A DNA stretch of 64,000 nucleotides from Yoonia tamlensis (GTDB taxonomy: Bacteria > Pseudomonadota > Alphaproteobacteria > Rhodobacterales > Rhodobacteraceae), in NCBI RefSeq assembly GCF_900115105.1, contig NZ_FOYP01000003.1:124001-188000 (forward strand), in the 5' to 3' direction. Positions 7,827 through 16,636 of this stretch are shown one piece after another; positions within the stretch are counted from its first letter, which is position 1; each line of letters opens with the position of its first letter. Below the pieces are notes generated by a model. That model made no database searches. It was not told the origin of the DNA and saw nothing but the letters and a program-made list of their open reading frames with translations. A program made the translations under genes and the position numbers.

Positions 7827-9127
7827 CAGTACAGGTGCAAAACAGCTGGTCGGCAAAGCGGCTTTTGTGGGCGGGCGTACTGACGCTAATTATCCTTGTC
7901 GGCGGCTTTGGGACATGGGCCGTGTTTGCACAGATCACCGGCGCGGTTGTGACCAGCGGCCAGATCGAGGTCGACCGCAACCGTCAGGTTGTGCAGCATC
8001 CCGACGGCGGGGTCGTATCAGAAATTCTGGTGGATGAGGGCGACACCGTTGCAGCAGGCGACCTTTTAATCCGGCTTGACGCAACCGAACTGCAATCGGA
8101 ACGCGCCGTTGTCGAAGGACAATTGTTCGAAATCCTTGCCCGCCGCGCCCGGCTAGAGGCAGAGCGCGACGACGCCGACACGCTGACCTTTGACGCGACC
8201 CTGACCGACGCGGGCACACCCGAAGCCGCAGAACTGATCGCCGGACAAAACCGGCTGTTTGCGGCGCGGCGCGCTTCGAACCAAAGTGCGATTGAACAGC
8301 TGAACCAACAACGCGCCCAGATCGCAAGCCAGATCAACGGGATCACCGCGCAGCAATCCGCGCTGGCCACACAACGCAGCCTGATCGCGCGCGAACTCGC
8401 CGATCAGCAAAGCTTGCTTGACCGTGGTCTTGCGCAGGCCAGTCGGGTGCTTGCGCTCCAGCGCGAAGAAGCGAGCCTTTTGGGCACAATGGGCGATTTA
8501 TCCGCGCAGGCCGCGCAGGCCGCCGAACGGATCACCGAGATTGATTTGCAGATCCTTGGTTTGGGCACCACCCGCCGCGAAGAGGCGATTACCCGCCTGC
8601 GCGATTTGCAGTATAACCAGCTTGAACTGGCGGAACGGCGGCGCACTCTTGTCCGGCAGCTGGACCGTCTGGATGTGCGCGCGCCCGTGTCGGGCGTGGT
8701 TTACGGGATGCAGGTATTTGCCGAACAATCGGTGATCCGCGCCGCTGATCCTGTGTTGTTCCTCATCCCCCAAGACCGCCCGCTGGTCATCGCGACACAA
8801 GTCAGCGTGCAAGATGTTGACCAGATTTATGTCGGCCAAGACGTCACGCTGCGGTTTTCCGCCTTTGATCGCAGCCGCACGCCTGAACTTTTTGGCAAGG
8901 TCACCCAAGTTTCGGCTGATGCGTTCCAGAACGAAACTTCAGGCGTTTCGTTCTACCGCGCCGAAGTGCAATTGAACGCCGGCGAAATGGACCGCCTGCC
9001 CGCCGATATGACCCTGATCCCCGGCATGCCGGTCGAGGCCTTCATCCGCACCGCCGACCGCAGCCCCATGGCCTATCTACTCAAACCGCTTGCAGATTAT
9101 TTTGCCAAAGCATTCCGCGAGACCTGA
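7823..9127 (+). CDS. HlyD-family type I secretion periplasmic adaptor
   Basis: The 434-residue membrane-fusion protein has one N-terminal transmembrane helix (residues 13-35). A first lipoyl half-domain follows (QVVQHPDGGVVSEILVDEGD), then a long alpha-helical hairpin at about 85-280, rich in Gln, Ala, Glu and Arg. The second lipoyl half (VRAPVSGVVYGMQVF) and a C-terminal beta-barrel region complete it. It bridges the ABC exporter encoded immediately upstream to an outer-membrane TolC channel, which is not encoded in this window. Its ATG overlaps the upstream stop as ATGA, so the two proteins are probably made in fixed ratio. Confidence 0.9.
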   Translation: MTVQVQNSWSAKRLLWAGVLTLIILVGGFGTWAVFAQITGAVVTSGQIEVDRNRQVVQHPDGGVVSEILVDEGDTVAAGDLLIRLDATELQSERAVVEGQLFEILARRARLEAERDDADTLTFDATLTDAGTPEAAELIAGQNRLFAARRASNQSAIEQLNQQRAQIASQINGITAQQSALATQRSLIARELADQQSLLDRGLAQASRVLALQREEASLLGTMGDLSAQAAQAAERITEIDLQILGLGTTRREEAITRLRDLQYNQLELAERRRTLVRQLDRLDVRAPVSGVVYGMQVFAEQSVIRAADPVLFLIPQDRPLVIATQVSVQDVDQIYVGQDVTLRFSAFDRSRTPELFGKVTQVSADAFQNETSGVSFYRAEVQLNAGEMDRLPADMTLIPGMPVEAFIRTADRSPMAYLLKPLADYFAKAFRET

Positions 9128-9180
9128 TTGCACGCGACCCGTTTGCCCGATAGCGTCCGACAAAACAGCAGGAGATTCCG

Positions 9181-9642
9181 ATGAGCGCGATTGAAACCAA
9201 ACTGGCCGAATTGGGTGTGGCACTGCATGATGCACCTGCGCCCGCGGCCAATTACGTGCCCTATGTCGTGAGCGGCAATATGGTTTACGTGTCCGGCCAG
9301 ATCTCGGCTGATGTGAACGGTTTGATCACTGGCAAACTCGGGGCCGATCTTGATGTGGACGCAGGCGCTGATGCCGCCAAAGCCTGCGCAATCAGCCTGC
9401 TGGCACAGCTAAAAGCCGCCTGTGGCGGCGATATTGACAGGCTTGTGCGGGTGGTGAAACTTGTGGGTTTTGTCAATTCAACCGCCGATTTCACCGACCA
9501 GCCCAAGGTGATCAACGGCGCGTCAGACTTTATGGTCGCAGCACTTGGCGATGCCGGTCGTCACGCGCGGTCAGCGGTCAGTGCGGCCAGCCTGCCGCTG
9601 GGCGTCGCCGTCGAAATCGAAGCGATTTTTCAAATCAAATGA
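9181..9642 (+). CDS. RidA family protein (enamine/imine deaminase fold)
   Basis: The 153-residue protein carries GNMVYVSGQI near residue 31 and the C-terminal GRHARSAVSAASLPLGVAVE, which belongs to a RidA branch slightly longer than E. coli RidA. Members hydrolyse reactive enamines or imines formed by PLP enzymes in the cytosol. The arginine in the HARSAV segment matches the residue that holds the substrate carboxylate in active members. The start follows AGGAG. The last four bases overlap the next gene (ATGA), a phosphodiesterase, so both are probably co-expressed. The physiological substrate cannot be named. Confidence 0.85.
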   Translation: MSAIETKLAELGVALHDAPAPAANYVPYVVSGNMVYVSGQISADVNGLITGKLGADLDVDAGADAAKACAISLLAQLKAACGGDIDRLVRVVKLVGFVNSTADFTDQPKVINGASDFMVAALGDAGRHARSAVSAASLPLGVAVEIEAIFQIK

Positions 9643-10391
9643 CCCTGCCCGCCTCGTTTTTCGCCCGCCCGATCACTCACCGCGCGCTGCACGACCGCGC
9701 CAATGGCCGCGTTGAAAACAGCCTTGCGTCGATTAAGGCCGCAATTGATGCCGGCTATGGCATTGAAATTGACGTGCAATTATCGCGCGACGGGCATGCG
9801 GTGGTTTTTCACGACGATTTGCTTGACCGGCTGACCGCACAAACCGGCCCCGTGCGCGCGCGCGATCTGGCAGAACTGGTGCAAATCCCGCTGACCGATG
9901 ACGCGGGCACAATCCCGACCCTGCCAGAGGTGCTTGCGATTGTTGACGGGCAGGTGCCGCTACTCATCGAGATCAAGGACCAGGATGGCGAGATGGGCCC
10001 GAACGTCGGCCCCCTTGAGCAAGCCACCGCCAAAGCGCTGGCCAGCTATACGGGCGATGTCGCAGTGATGTCGTTCAATCCGCATAGCGTCGCGGCGATG
10101 GCGCTGCTTGCCCCGCATATCCCGCGCGGGATCACGACATCCAGCTATCTGGCCGAATTCTGGCCCGAAGTCCCCGCCGCCCGCCGTGACAAACTGCGCG
10201 ATATTCCCGATTACGACCGCACTGGCGCCTGTTTTATCAGCCATGAATTTGATGATCTGGACCGTCCACGCGTGGCCGCACTGAAATCGCTAGGTGCACG
10301 CGTGTTATGCTGGACCATCCGGTCGCCCGCCGCCGAAGCAAAGGCGCGCGAAGTTGCGGAAAATGTGACCTTCGAAGGTTACCGCGCTTGA
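9639..10391 (+). CDS. ugpQ: Glycerophosphodiester phosphodiesterase family protein
   Basis: The 250-residue GDPD TIM-barrel enzyme shows the expected catalytic set in order: ITHRALHD near residue 12, GRVENSLAS near 25, IEIDVQLSRDGHAVVFHD at about 44-61, and LLIEIKDQD near 107. These hold the metal-binding Glu and Asp and the acid-base histidines. It should hydrolyse deacylated phospholipids to glycerol-3-phosphate and an alcohol. It has no signal peptide, so a cytoplasmic UgpQ-like role is likely. It starts within the RidA stop codon. The HRA in place of HRG at the first motif is a small deviation. Confidence 0.85.
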   Translation: MTLPASFFARPITHRALHDRANGRVENSLASIKAAIDAGYGIEIDVQLSRDGHAVVFHDDLLDRLTAQTGPVRARDLAELVQIPLTDDAGTIPTLPEVLAIVDGQVPLLIEIKDQDGEMGPNVGPLEQATAKALASYTGDVAVMSFNPHSVAAMALLAPHIPRGITTSSYLAEFWPEVPAARRDKLRDIPDYDRTGACFISHEFDDLDRPRVAALKSLGARVLCWTIRSPAAEAKAREVAENVTFEGYRA

Positions 10392-10422
10392 CCAAGAGCC
10401 GCGCAACCCCAAATCTAGTCGC

Positions 10423-11607
10423 ATGACCAACACCCCGATCGAAATCGCAGCGCACCCCAGCCTTGCCAGCATTGACGCCGCCGACTGGGATGCCGTTGCC
10501 TGCCCCGAGGCTGCATCGGGGCGGCCATACGATCCGTTCACAACATACCGGTTTTTGCGCGCGCTTGAAGACAGCGGATCGGTGGGCGCGGGCAGCGGCT
10601 GGCAGCCACGCTATCTGACCGCACATCAAGACGGGAAAATGATCGCCGCCGCCCCACTTTATGCCAAAGGCCACAGTCAGGGCGAATATATCTTTGATCA
10701 CAACTGGGCGCAGGCCTATGAAAACGCTGGCGGGCGGTATTATCCGAAACTGCAAATCGCGGTGCCATTCACACCCGCAACGGGCCGCAGGTTTCTGACC
10801 CGTCCGGGGTTTGAAACCATAGGCATGTCCGCACTGATCCAAGGCGCAATCCAGATCGCCGCCGACAATGAATTGTCATCGCTGCACGCCACATTCTGCA
10901 CCGAGGCAGAAGCTATCGCCGGCGCGCAAATGGGCCTGCAAGCACGGATCGGCCAGCAGTATCATTGGGTCAACGACAGTTACGCTGATTTCGATGCATT
11001 TCTTGCCACCCTGTCCAGCCGCAAGCGCAAGAATATCCGCAAGGAACGCGCGCAAGCCCAAGCCTTCGGCGGCGAGATTATCAGCCTGACCGGCGACCAG
11101 ATCCAGCCTGCCCATTGGGATGCGTTTTGGGAATTCTACCAAGATACCGGAAACCGCAAATGGGGCACGCCCTATCTGACCCGCGCGTTTTTTGACTGTG
11201 CGCAGCAAACCCTGCGCGATGATATGCTACTGGTTTTCGCGGTCCGCGACGGGCGGGCGGTTGCGGGGGCGCTGAATTTTATCGGGCGTGATACGCTTTT
11301 CGGGCGATATTGGGGCTGCACCGAACATCACCCCTGCCTGCATTTTGAAATCTGTTATTATCAGGCCATCGCATTTGCGATCCGGCACGGATTGCAACGG
11401 GTCGAGGCGGGCGCCCAAGGCGAACATAAACTCGCGCGCGGTTATCTGCCCGTAGCGACACATTCGCTGCATTGGTTCGGTGATCGCGGGTTTCGGGACG
11501 CGGTCGCGAAATACCTTGATGCGGAACGCGCAGCGATTGATCATGAAATCGAAGTCCTGACCACCTATGGCCCGTTCAAACGACTGTCAAAAGGGGAACA
11601 ACAATGA
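10423..11607 (+). CDS. FemAB-like / DUF482 GNAT-fold N-acyltransferase
   Basis: The 394-residue protein begins [25 protein letters not shown] and contains the family stretches [14 protein letters not shown] near 205 and [18 protein letters not shown] near 305, followed by [14 protein letters not shown]. This is the DUF482 group (PF04339 type), related to FemAB aminoacyl transferases and often called peptidoglycan biosynthesis protein, though the reaction is not established for most members. It is soluble with no signal peptide. Its stop overlaps the start of phhB by four bases. Confidence 0.8.
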   Translation: MTNTPIEIAAHPSLASIDAADWDAVACPEAASGRPYDPFTTYRFLRALEDSGSVGAGSGWQPRYLTAHQDGKMIAAAPLYAKGHSQGEYIFDHNWAQAYENAGGRYYPKLQIAVPFTPATGRRFLTRPGFETIGMSALIQGAIQIAADNELSSLHATFCTEAEAIAGAQMGLQARIGQQYHWVNDSYADFDAFLATLSSRKRKNIRKERAQAQAFGGEIISLTGDQIQPAHWDAFWEFYQDTGNRKWGTPYLTRAFFDCAQQTLRDDMLLVFAVRDGRAVAGALNFIGRDTLFGRYWGCTEHHPCLHFEICYYQAIAFAIRHGLQRVEAGAQGEHKLARGYLPVATHSLHWFGDRGFRDAVAKYLDAERAAIDHEIEVLTTYGPFKRLSKGEQQ

Positions 11608-11900
11608 CCGATGAAACCCGCGAAACCATGTTTGCACCGCTTTTTGCCGCTGGCTGGACGCTGACCGACGGGCGCGACGCCATCACAAAGACCTATCAGT
11701 TTGCCAATTTCATTGATGCCTTTGGCTTTATGACCCGCGCCGCCATCTGGGCAGAAAAGTGGAACCACCACCCCGAATGGACAAATATCTATAAAACCGT
11801 TGTGGTTACGTTGACCACGCATGATGCAGGTGGTCTATCGGCGCTGGATGCCAAGCTGGGCGATAAACTGGACAAACTTGCAGGGGGCACAATTGGATAA
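11604..11900 (+). CDS. phhB: 4a-hydroxytetrahydrobiopterin dehydratase (pterin-4a-carbinolamine dehydratase)
   Basis: The 98-residue enzyme has the diagnostic [16 protein letters not shown] segment (residues 50-65), whose two histidines are the catalytic pair, and the late [12 protein letters not shown]. It dehydrates the carbinolamine left after pterin-dependent aromatic hydroxylation. No phenylalanine hydroxylase is adjacent here; many Rhodobacteraceae keep phhB in general-purpose operons. The ATG overlaps the upstream stop, and the last eight bases overlap the next gene if its TTG start is right. Confidence 0.92.
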   Translation: MTDETRETMFAPLFAAGWTLTDGRDAITKTYQFANFIDAFGFMTRAAIWAEKWNHHPEWTNIYKTVVVTLTTHDAGGLSALDAKLGDKLDKLAGGTIG

Positions 11901-12738
11901 GCTGCTGAACACCGTCATTTGGGATGGAAATACGATTGGCGATTTGCTGACGCTGGAATTTCTTGCGTCAATCTTCGGGAACGTCATTGCCGCGATCATG
12001 ATTTTGGTTGCTGGCTTTGTGATTGGCGGCTGGCTGCGCAAACGGCTGGTGCGGCTGGGCCTGTCAAACCCGCATCTTGATATCACCTTGTTCAATTTCC
12101 TTGGCAATATCACCCGCTATATTGTCGTGGGCTTTGCCTTTCTTTTTGTGCTGAACACATTCGGCGTGCAGACAACATCCTTTGTTGCCGTCATCGGTGC
12201 AGCCGGTTTGGCCATTGGTCTGGCGCTACAGGGAACACTGTCAAACGTTGCTGCAGGCGTGATGATCGTGTTTTTCCGGCCTGTGAAGATCGGCGATTTT
12301 GTCGAAGTCTCGGGGCAGATGGGCACCGTGCAAAACGTGACGCTGAACTTTATCGAACTGGCATCGCCTGCGAATGTGCAGATCATCATCCCCAACGCCC
12401 AAGTCTGGGGCAATACGATCGTAAACTATTCCATCTATGAAACCCGCCGTGCGGAATGGGTTTTCGGGGTGGGCTATGGTGCGAACCTGAAAACCGCAGA
12501 ACAGGTGATCCGCGACACGATCCTTGCCGATCCGCGCGCAAAGGCTGATCCAGAGCCGTTTATTCAGGTCAATAATCTTGGCGACAGTTCGGTCGATTTT
12601 CTGGTGCGCGTCTGGTGTGACCGTGGCGATCTGTTCCAGTTTCAGGCCGATATGAAACGTCAGGTCAAAGAAGCGCTGGATCAGGCCGGGATCGATATTC
12701 CGTTCCCGACCCAAATGATTGTGCAGGCAAAAGCCTAG
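11893..12738 (+). CDS. mscS: Small-conductance mechanosensitive channel (MscS family)
   Basis: This 281-residue protein of classic MscS size has three N-terminal helices. The pore-lining third helix, [20 protein letters not shown], has the Gly/Ala packing seen in MscS. The beta domain ([20 protein letters not shown]) and an alpha/beta C-terminal domain follow. It opens on membrane tension to relieve hypo-osmotic stress. The start is taken at TTG 11893 because GGGGG lies just upstream and the product begins [13 protein letters not shown]; an ATG exists at 11821, but it lies deep inside phhB in another frame. Confidence 0.88.
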   Translation: MDKLLNTVIWDGNTIGDLLTLEFLASIFGNVIAAIMILVAGFVIGGWLRKRLVRLGLSNPHLDITLFNFLGNITRYIVVGFAFLFVLNTFGVQTTSFVAVIGAAGLAIGLALQGTLSNVAAGVMIVFFRPVKIGDFVEVSGQMGTVQNVTLNFIELASPANVQIIIPNAQVWGNTIVNYSIYETRRAEWVFGVGYGANLKTAEQVIRDTILADPRAKADPEPFIQVNNLGDSSVDFLVRVWCDRGDLFQFQADMKRQVKEALDQAGIDIPFPTQMIVQAKA

Positions 12739-12745
12739 CAAATTG

Positions 12746-12768
12746 GGGCGGCGAAAATTGCGCCGCCC
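12746..12768. terminator. Stem-loop between convergent mscS and peroxiredoxin genes
   Basis: GGGCGGCG and CGCCGCCC form a perfect eight-base stem with a seven-base loop (AAAATTG). It lies midway between two convergent stop codons. No T-tract follows on either strand, so it may act as a weak or Rho-assisted bidirectional terminator. Confidence 0.55.
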
Positions 12769-12775
12769 GCACTGC

Positions 12776-13267
12776 CTAGGACATTGCCTCGAGCAGGGTT
12801 TCACCCGCCGAGATTTCGCATTCGCCCGGATTGGCTTCGGCGTTCAAAATACTGACCACACCATTATCAACCAACATCGCATAACGCTTTGACCGGTTGA
12901 TAAACCCTGCGGGTGGGGCGCTGAACTCCATGCCGATTGCCGTGGTGAATTCTGAATGCGCATCGCCCAACATGGTAATGCCAACATCTGTGGCGCGCGT
13001 GGCTTCGCCCCATGCTTTCATCACAAACGGATCATTGACCGCGACGCAGATAATTTCATCGACACCTTTGGCCTTGAATTCATCATAGGTCACCATGAAG
13101 CTTGGCACATGTGCTGTGGAACACGTGCCGGTATATGCGCCCGGCAAGCCAAAAATCACCACTTTGCGGCCCTTTAGCTTGTCCCCGAGCGCGACGGGCT
13201 CTGGTCCGTTGTCACCCATCACCAGCAATGTGGCTTCTGGTAGCGTGTCACCTGTTTTAATTGTCAT
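12776..13267 (-). CDS. Peroxiredoxin, Prx5 type
   Basis: The 163-residue thiol peroxidase has its peroxidatic cysteine in FGLPGAYTGTCSTAHVPSF, where canonical Prx5 proteins read PGAFTPTCS. CVAVNDPFVMKAWG and the late NPGECEISAGE, with a possible resolving cysteine, are also family features. It reduces hydrogen peroxide and alkyl hydroperoxides in the cytosol, using glutathione/glutaredoxin or thioredoxin. The ATG at 13267 is chosen because GAAGGGG precedes it; the upstream extension is not family-like. It is divergent from the FAD reductase gene. Confidence 0.9.
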   Translation of the reverse strand: MTIKTGDTLPEATLLVMGDNGPEPVALGDKLKGRKVVIFGLPGAYTGTCSTAHVPSFMVTYDEFKAKGVDEIICVAVNDPFVMKAWGEATRATDVGITMLGDAHSEFTTAIGMEFSAPPAGFINRSKRYAMLVDNGVVSILNAEANPGECEISAGETLLEAMS

Positions 13268-13354
13268 CGTTTTTTGCCCCTTCGTGTTTGTTTCCCGCGA
13301 TGGTTCCCATATAGATGGGCCTGAAACAAGTAGGTTCACCCCAAGGAGATCAGC

Positions 13355-14569
13355 ATGACACATGTCGTCATCGTCGGTGCAGGCCAGGCGGGTGCTGCTT
13401 TGGCTGCGAAATTGCGCGGCGACGGGTTTGACGGGGATATCACGCTGATCGGCGCGGAGCCTGTGCCGCCCTACCAGCGCCCGCCGCTGTCAAAGGCCTA
13501 TTTGCTTGGGGATATGTCCAAAGAACGGCTTTATCTGCGCCCCGCGGAATTTTACAAGGACCAGCGCATTTCGCTGCGTCTTGGCACCCGCGTTGTCGCG
13601 ATTGACCCATCCGCCAAGTCCGTCACCCTGTCAGATAACACTGTCGTGACCTACGATGAACTGGCGCTAACTGTCGGCGCACATCCGCGCATGTTGCCGG
13701 CCGACATCGGTGGCATGCTCGATGGTGTTTACGCGATGCGCGATCTTGACGATGCGGATGCGATGGCTCCGGCATTGGTAGCATATAGGCATGTGCTGAT
13801 CATTGGCGGTGGCTATATCGGGCTTGAGGCCGCCGCTGTTGCTGCCAAACGCGGGCTGAAGGTCACGCTTGTGGAAATGGCCGACCGCATTTTGCAACGG
13901 GTCGCCGCACCGCAGACATCGGACTATTTCCGCGCCCTGCACCAATCGCATGGCGTTGATATCCGCGAAGGCGTGGGGCTTGATCGCCTGCTGGGCGATG
14001 ATCACGTCACGGGCGCGCGGCTGACCGATGGATCAGAGATTGCCATTGATTTCGCAGTGGTCGGCGTCGGCATCAGCCCTGCGACGATCCTTGCGGAATC
14101 TGCGGGGATTGCGGTTGAGAACGGCATCACAACCGACAGCCACGGGCGCACCTCCGACCCGCATATCTGGGCGGCTGGCGATTGCGCGTCCTGCCTGTTT
14201 CACGGCGACCGCATCAGGCTTGAAAGCGTCGGCAACGCCATTGATCAGGCCGAAGCCATCGCGCGCAATATCATGGGTGCGGATCAGCCATATCTGCCAA
14301 AACCATGGTTCTGGTCGGATCAATATGATTGCAAGCTGCAAATCGCGGGGCTGAATACGGGCTATACGGATGTTTACACCCGCATGGGCGACGCACCGGG
14401 CGTGCAATCAAACTGGTATTTCAAGGGCGCACAACTGTTGGCGGTCGACGCGATGAACGATCCGCGCAACTACATGATCGGCAAGCGATTGATCGAGGCA
14501 GGGCGCAGCCCGACGCCCGCCCAAATCACTGACCCCGCCACCGATATGAAGGCGCTGCTTAAACCATGA
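13355..14569 (+). CDS. FAD-dependent ferredoxin reductase (rhodocoxin/putidaredoxin reductase type)
   Basis: The 404-residue two-dinucleotide-binding flavoprotein has an FAD site (VIVGAGQAGAALAAKLR, residues 4-20), then VPPYQRPPLSKAYL, which is typical of the class. An NAD(P)H site (LIIGGGYIGLEAAAVAAKRG, about 148-167) and the second FAD contact IWAAGDCAS near 270 follow. Relatives pass electrons from NADH to a [2Fe-2S] ferredoxin serving a P450 or Rieske oxygenase; neither partner is adjacent. AAGGAG precedes the ATG. The last four bases overlap rsmD. Confidence 0.88.
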   Translation: MTHVVIVGAGQAGAALAAKLRGDGFDGDITLIGAEPVPPYQRPPLSKAYLLGDMSKERLYLRPAEFYKDQRISLRLGTRVVAIDPSAKSVTLSDNTVVTYDELALTVGAHPRMLPADIGGMLDGVYAMRDLDDADAMAPALVAYRHVLIIGGGYIGLEAAAVAAKRGLKVTLVEMADRILQRVAAPQTSDYFRALHQSHGVDIREGVGLDRLLGDDHVTGARLTDGSEIAIDFAVVGVGISPATILAESAGIAVENGITTDSHGRTSDPHIWAAGDCASCLFHGDRIRLESVGNAIDQAEAIARNIMGADQPYLPKPWFWSDQYDCKLQIAGLNTGYTDVYTRMGDAPGVQSNWYFKGAQLLAVDAMNDPRNYMIGKRLIEAGRSPTPAQITDPATDMKALLKP

Positions 14570-15123
14570 GGATTGTTGCTGGCGCACATCGTGGCACCCA
14601 ATTGGCGGATGTCGGCACAGGGGACGCAGCCGCGCATTTACGCCCGACCACCGACCGTATCCGTGAAAGCCTGTTTAACGTGCTGCAAGGCGGGCGCTTT
14701 GGTGATCCGATCAACGGGGTGCACGCGCTTGATCTGTTTGCGGGCACAGGTGCCTTGGGTCTTGAGGCGCTATCGCGCGGGGCCGCGCATGCGACATTTG
14801 TCGATAATGGCCGCGTGGCACAAAAGCTGATCCGCGACAACATCGCGAAACTGCGCAGACAAGCGGAAACCAGACTGATCAGCGCGGATGTTGCGCAATT
14901 GCCTGAAGGCACGCCTTGCGGGCTGGTGTTTCTGGACCCGCCTTACGGGCAGGGCCTAGGCGGCAAGGCGCTTGCCGCTGCCAATGCTGCCGGATGGATC
15001 GCGCCTGGCGCGCTGATCGTTTGGGAAGAAAGTAGCGCGCAAATCGCCCCACCCGGATTTTTAACACGCGACCAGCGCCGCTATGGCGACAGCTGGATCA
15101 CATTCCTAGAGGCAAACACATGA
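14566..15123 (+). CDS. rsmD: 16S rRNA (guanine(966)-N(2))-methyltransferase RsmD
   Basis: The 185-residue protein starts MRIVAGAHRGTQLAD and has the RsmD-specific RPTTDRIRESLFNVL. The SAM-binding motif is DLFAGTGALGLEALSRGA near 58-75, and the catalytic motif is LDPPYGQGL near 124-132. It methylates G966 of 16S rRNA during ribosome assembly. It is coupled by ATGA overlaps to both the upstream reductase and the downstream HAD gene. Confidence 0.94.
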   Translation: MRIVAGAHRGTQLADVGTGDAAAHLRPTTDRIRESLFNVLQGGRFGDPINGVHALDLFAGTGALGLEALSRGAAHATFVDNGRVAQKLIRDNIAKLRRQAETRLISADVAQLPEGTPCGLVFLDPPYGQGLGGKALAAANAAGWIAPGALIVWEESSAQIAPPGFLTRDQRRYGDSWITFLEANT

Positions 15124-15764
15124 CCCCTGAATTGGTAATTTTCGACTGTGACGGCGTATTGGTCGACACCGAACCCACAACCGATCGGGTGATTTCGGAC
15201 AATCTGGCGCGGTTCGGCCTGAACATCGCCCCGCAAGAGATCCACCGCATGTTCGCGGGCGGCACAATTGCGGGCGTCGGCCAAGAAGCGACCCGCCTTG
15301 GCGCCACCTTGCCCGCCACTTGGGAAGCCGACCTTTATGAAGAAGTCTTTGCAGCCCTGCGCAAGGGCGTGCCCGTTATTGCAGGCGTGATTGACCTGAT
15401 CCATGCGCTGGACCGCAAGGGGATCAAACGCGCGATTGCGTCAAATGGCCCCGTCGCAAAGATGCAAATCAGCCTGACCCCTTCGGGCCTGTTTGATCTG
15501 TTTGCGGGGCGCATCTATTCCGGCCATGACCACGGCCCGAAACCCAAACCCGATATGTTGCAAAAGATCTTGGCAGACCACGGGGTCACCCCAGAGGAAG
15601 CCGTGATGATCGACGATATGCCCGCCGGTTTTCTGGCGGCAAAGGCTGCGGGCATGCGCTGCTTTGGCTATGTGGCAGACGGTGATCCGGCGCGTATCGG
15701 GGATACGGGGGCCATGCCCGTGACCACAATGGGCCAAATTGCAGATGCTTTGGGCCTGTCCTAG
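15120..15764 (+). CDS. HAD-superfamily hydrolase (beta-phosphoglucomutase/phosphatase-like)
   Basis: The 214-residue protein has HAD motif I IFDCDGVLVDTEP (residues 7-19), a helical cap with FAGGTIAGVG, motif II IASNGP, a Lys motif PKPKPDMLQKIL, and motif III/IV MIDDMPAGFLAAKAAGMRC. It is probably a small-molecule phosphatase or phosphomutase; the cap does not reveal the substrate. It overlaps the convergent ispE stop by four bases. Confidence 0.85.
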   Translation: MTPELVIFDCDGVLVDTEPTTDRVISDNLARFGLNIAPQEIHRMFAGGTIAGVGQEATRLGATLPATWEADLYEEVFAALRKGVPVIAGVIDLIHALDRKGIKRAIASNGPVAKMQISLTPSGLFDLFAGRIYSGHDHGPKPKPDMLQKILADHGVTPEEAVMIDDMPAGFLAAKAAGMRCFGYVADGDPARIGDTGAMPVTTMGQIADALGLS

Positions 15765-16636
15765 AACACCTGCTGCGTGCCTAAAACCTCGGCGGGCGCG
15801 ACCCACCAATCCATCTGCGATACCTGCACGATCCGCGCCACATGGCGCGCGGTTGCCATGTCCCTGACCAAACCAAAACAGGTGGCGCCCGACCCCGACA
15901 TAGCCGCAAAGCTGACACCGGGAAGCCCGTTCAATTTGGCGATGACGGCGTTGATTTCAGGCGCGATTTGCGCGGCGGCGGCTTGCATGTCGTTGCGCTG
16001 GTCACGCAGCCATGCCACGAACCCGTCGAAATCCACGCCAGTCGGTAGCGTTGTCATCGGCGCACCCGATTTATTGGTCATGGTCGCAAATACCTGCGCC
16101 GTTGGGACCGCGACCTTGGGGCGCACCAAGACGATCGCGCAGGCCGGCAAGCGTGGCATCGGGGTCAGAACCTCGCCTATGCCGGACATGCGGGTCGGGT
16201 TTGGCGCCATCAAGCAAACCGGCACATCTGCGCCCAATGCTGCCACCGCCGGATGACCCGCAGGCAAAGGGTCCACGCCCCATAATTCGGCCAGCATCGC
16301 CAAGGTAATCGCCGCGTCGGACGATCCGCTGCCAATGCCTGCCGCATGGGGCAGATGTTTTTCCAAAGTCAAAGCAGCGCCGTCAATCACCCCGCGGACC
16401 CGCCGAAGAAGTTGCGCCGCCCGTATCATCAGATTGCTGTCATCGGCCGGAACCCCCGACGAAAACGGGCCGTTCACGCAAAGCGACATATCTTGCGCAA
16501 TTGTCGCGCCAAGCCGGTCGCTCACCCCTGCAAAAACCACCAGACTATCCAGCAGATGAAACCCGTCCGCACGCTGACCCGTGACATGTAAGGTCAGGTT
16601 CACCTTGGCGGGGGCGATGGCCTTAATCGTTGCCAC
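15761..16636 (-). CDS. ispE: 4-(cytidine 5'-diphospho)-2-C-methyl-D-erythritol kinase
   Basis: The GHMP kinase has about 291 residues and catalyses the fourth step of the MEP isoprenoid pathway. It shows APAKVNLTLHVTGQRADGFH at the start, the ATP-binding glycine loop LPHAAGIGSGSSDAAIT at about 98-114, and the C-terminal SGSGATCFGL. The GTG at 16636 is chosen because the family begins just before the PAKxN motif; it overlaps the upstream TPR gene by 14 bases. An ATG at 16669 would add 11 residues read from within that gene. Confidence 0.92.
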   Translation of the reverse strand: MATIKAIAPAKVNLTLHVTGQRADGFHLLDSLVVFAGVSDRLGATIAQDMSLCVNGPFSSGVPADDSNLMIRAAQLLRRVRGVIDGAALTLEKHLPHAAGIGSGSSDAAITLAMLAELWGVDPLPAGHPAVAALGADVPVCLMAPNPTRMSGIGEVLTPMPRLPACAIVLVRPKVAVPTAQVFATMTNKSGAPMTTLPTGVDFDGFVAWLRDQRNDMQAAAAQIAPEINAVIAKLNGLPGVSFAAMSGSGATCFGLVRDMATARHVARIVQVSQMDWWVAPAEVLGTQQVF

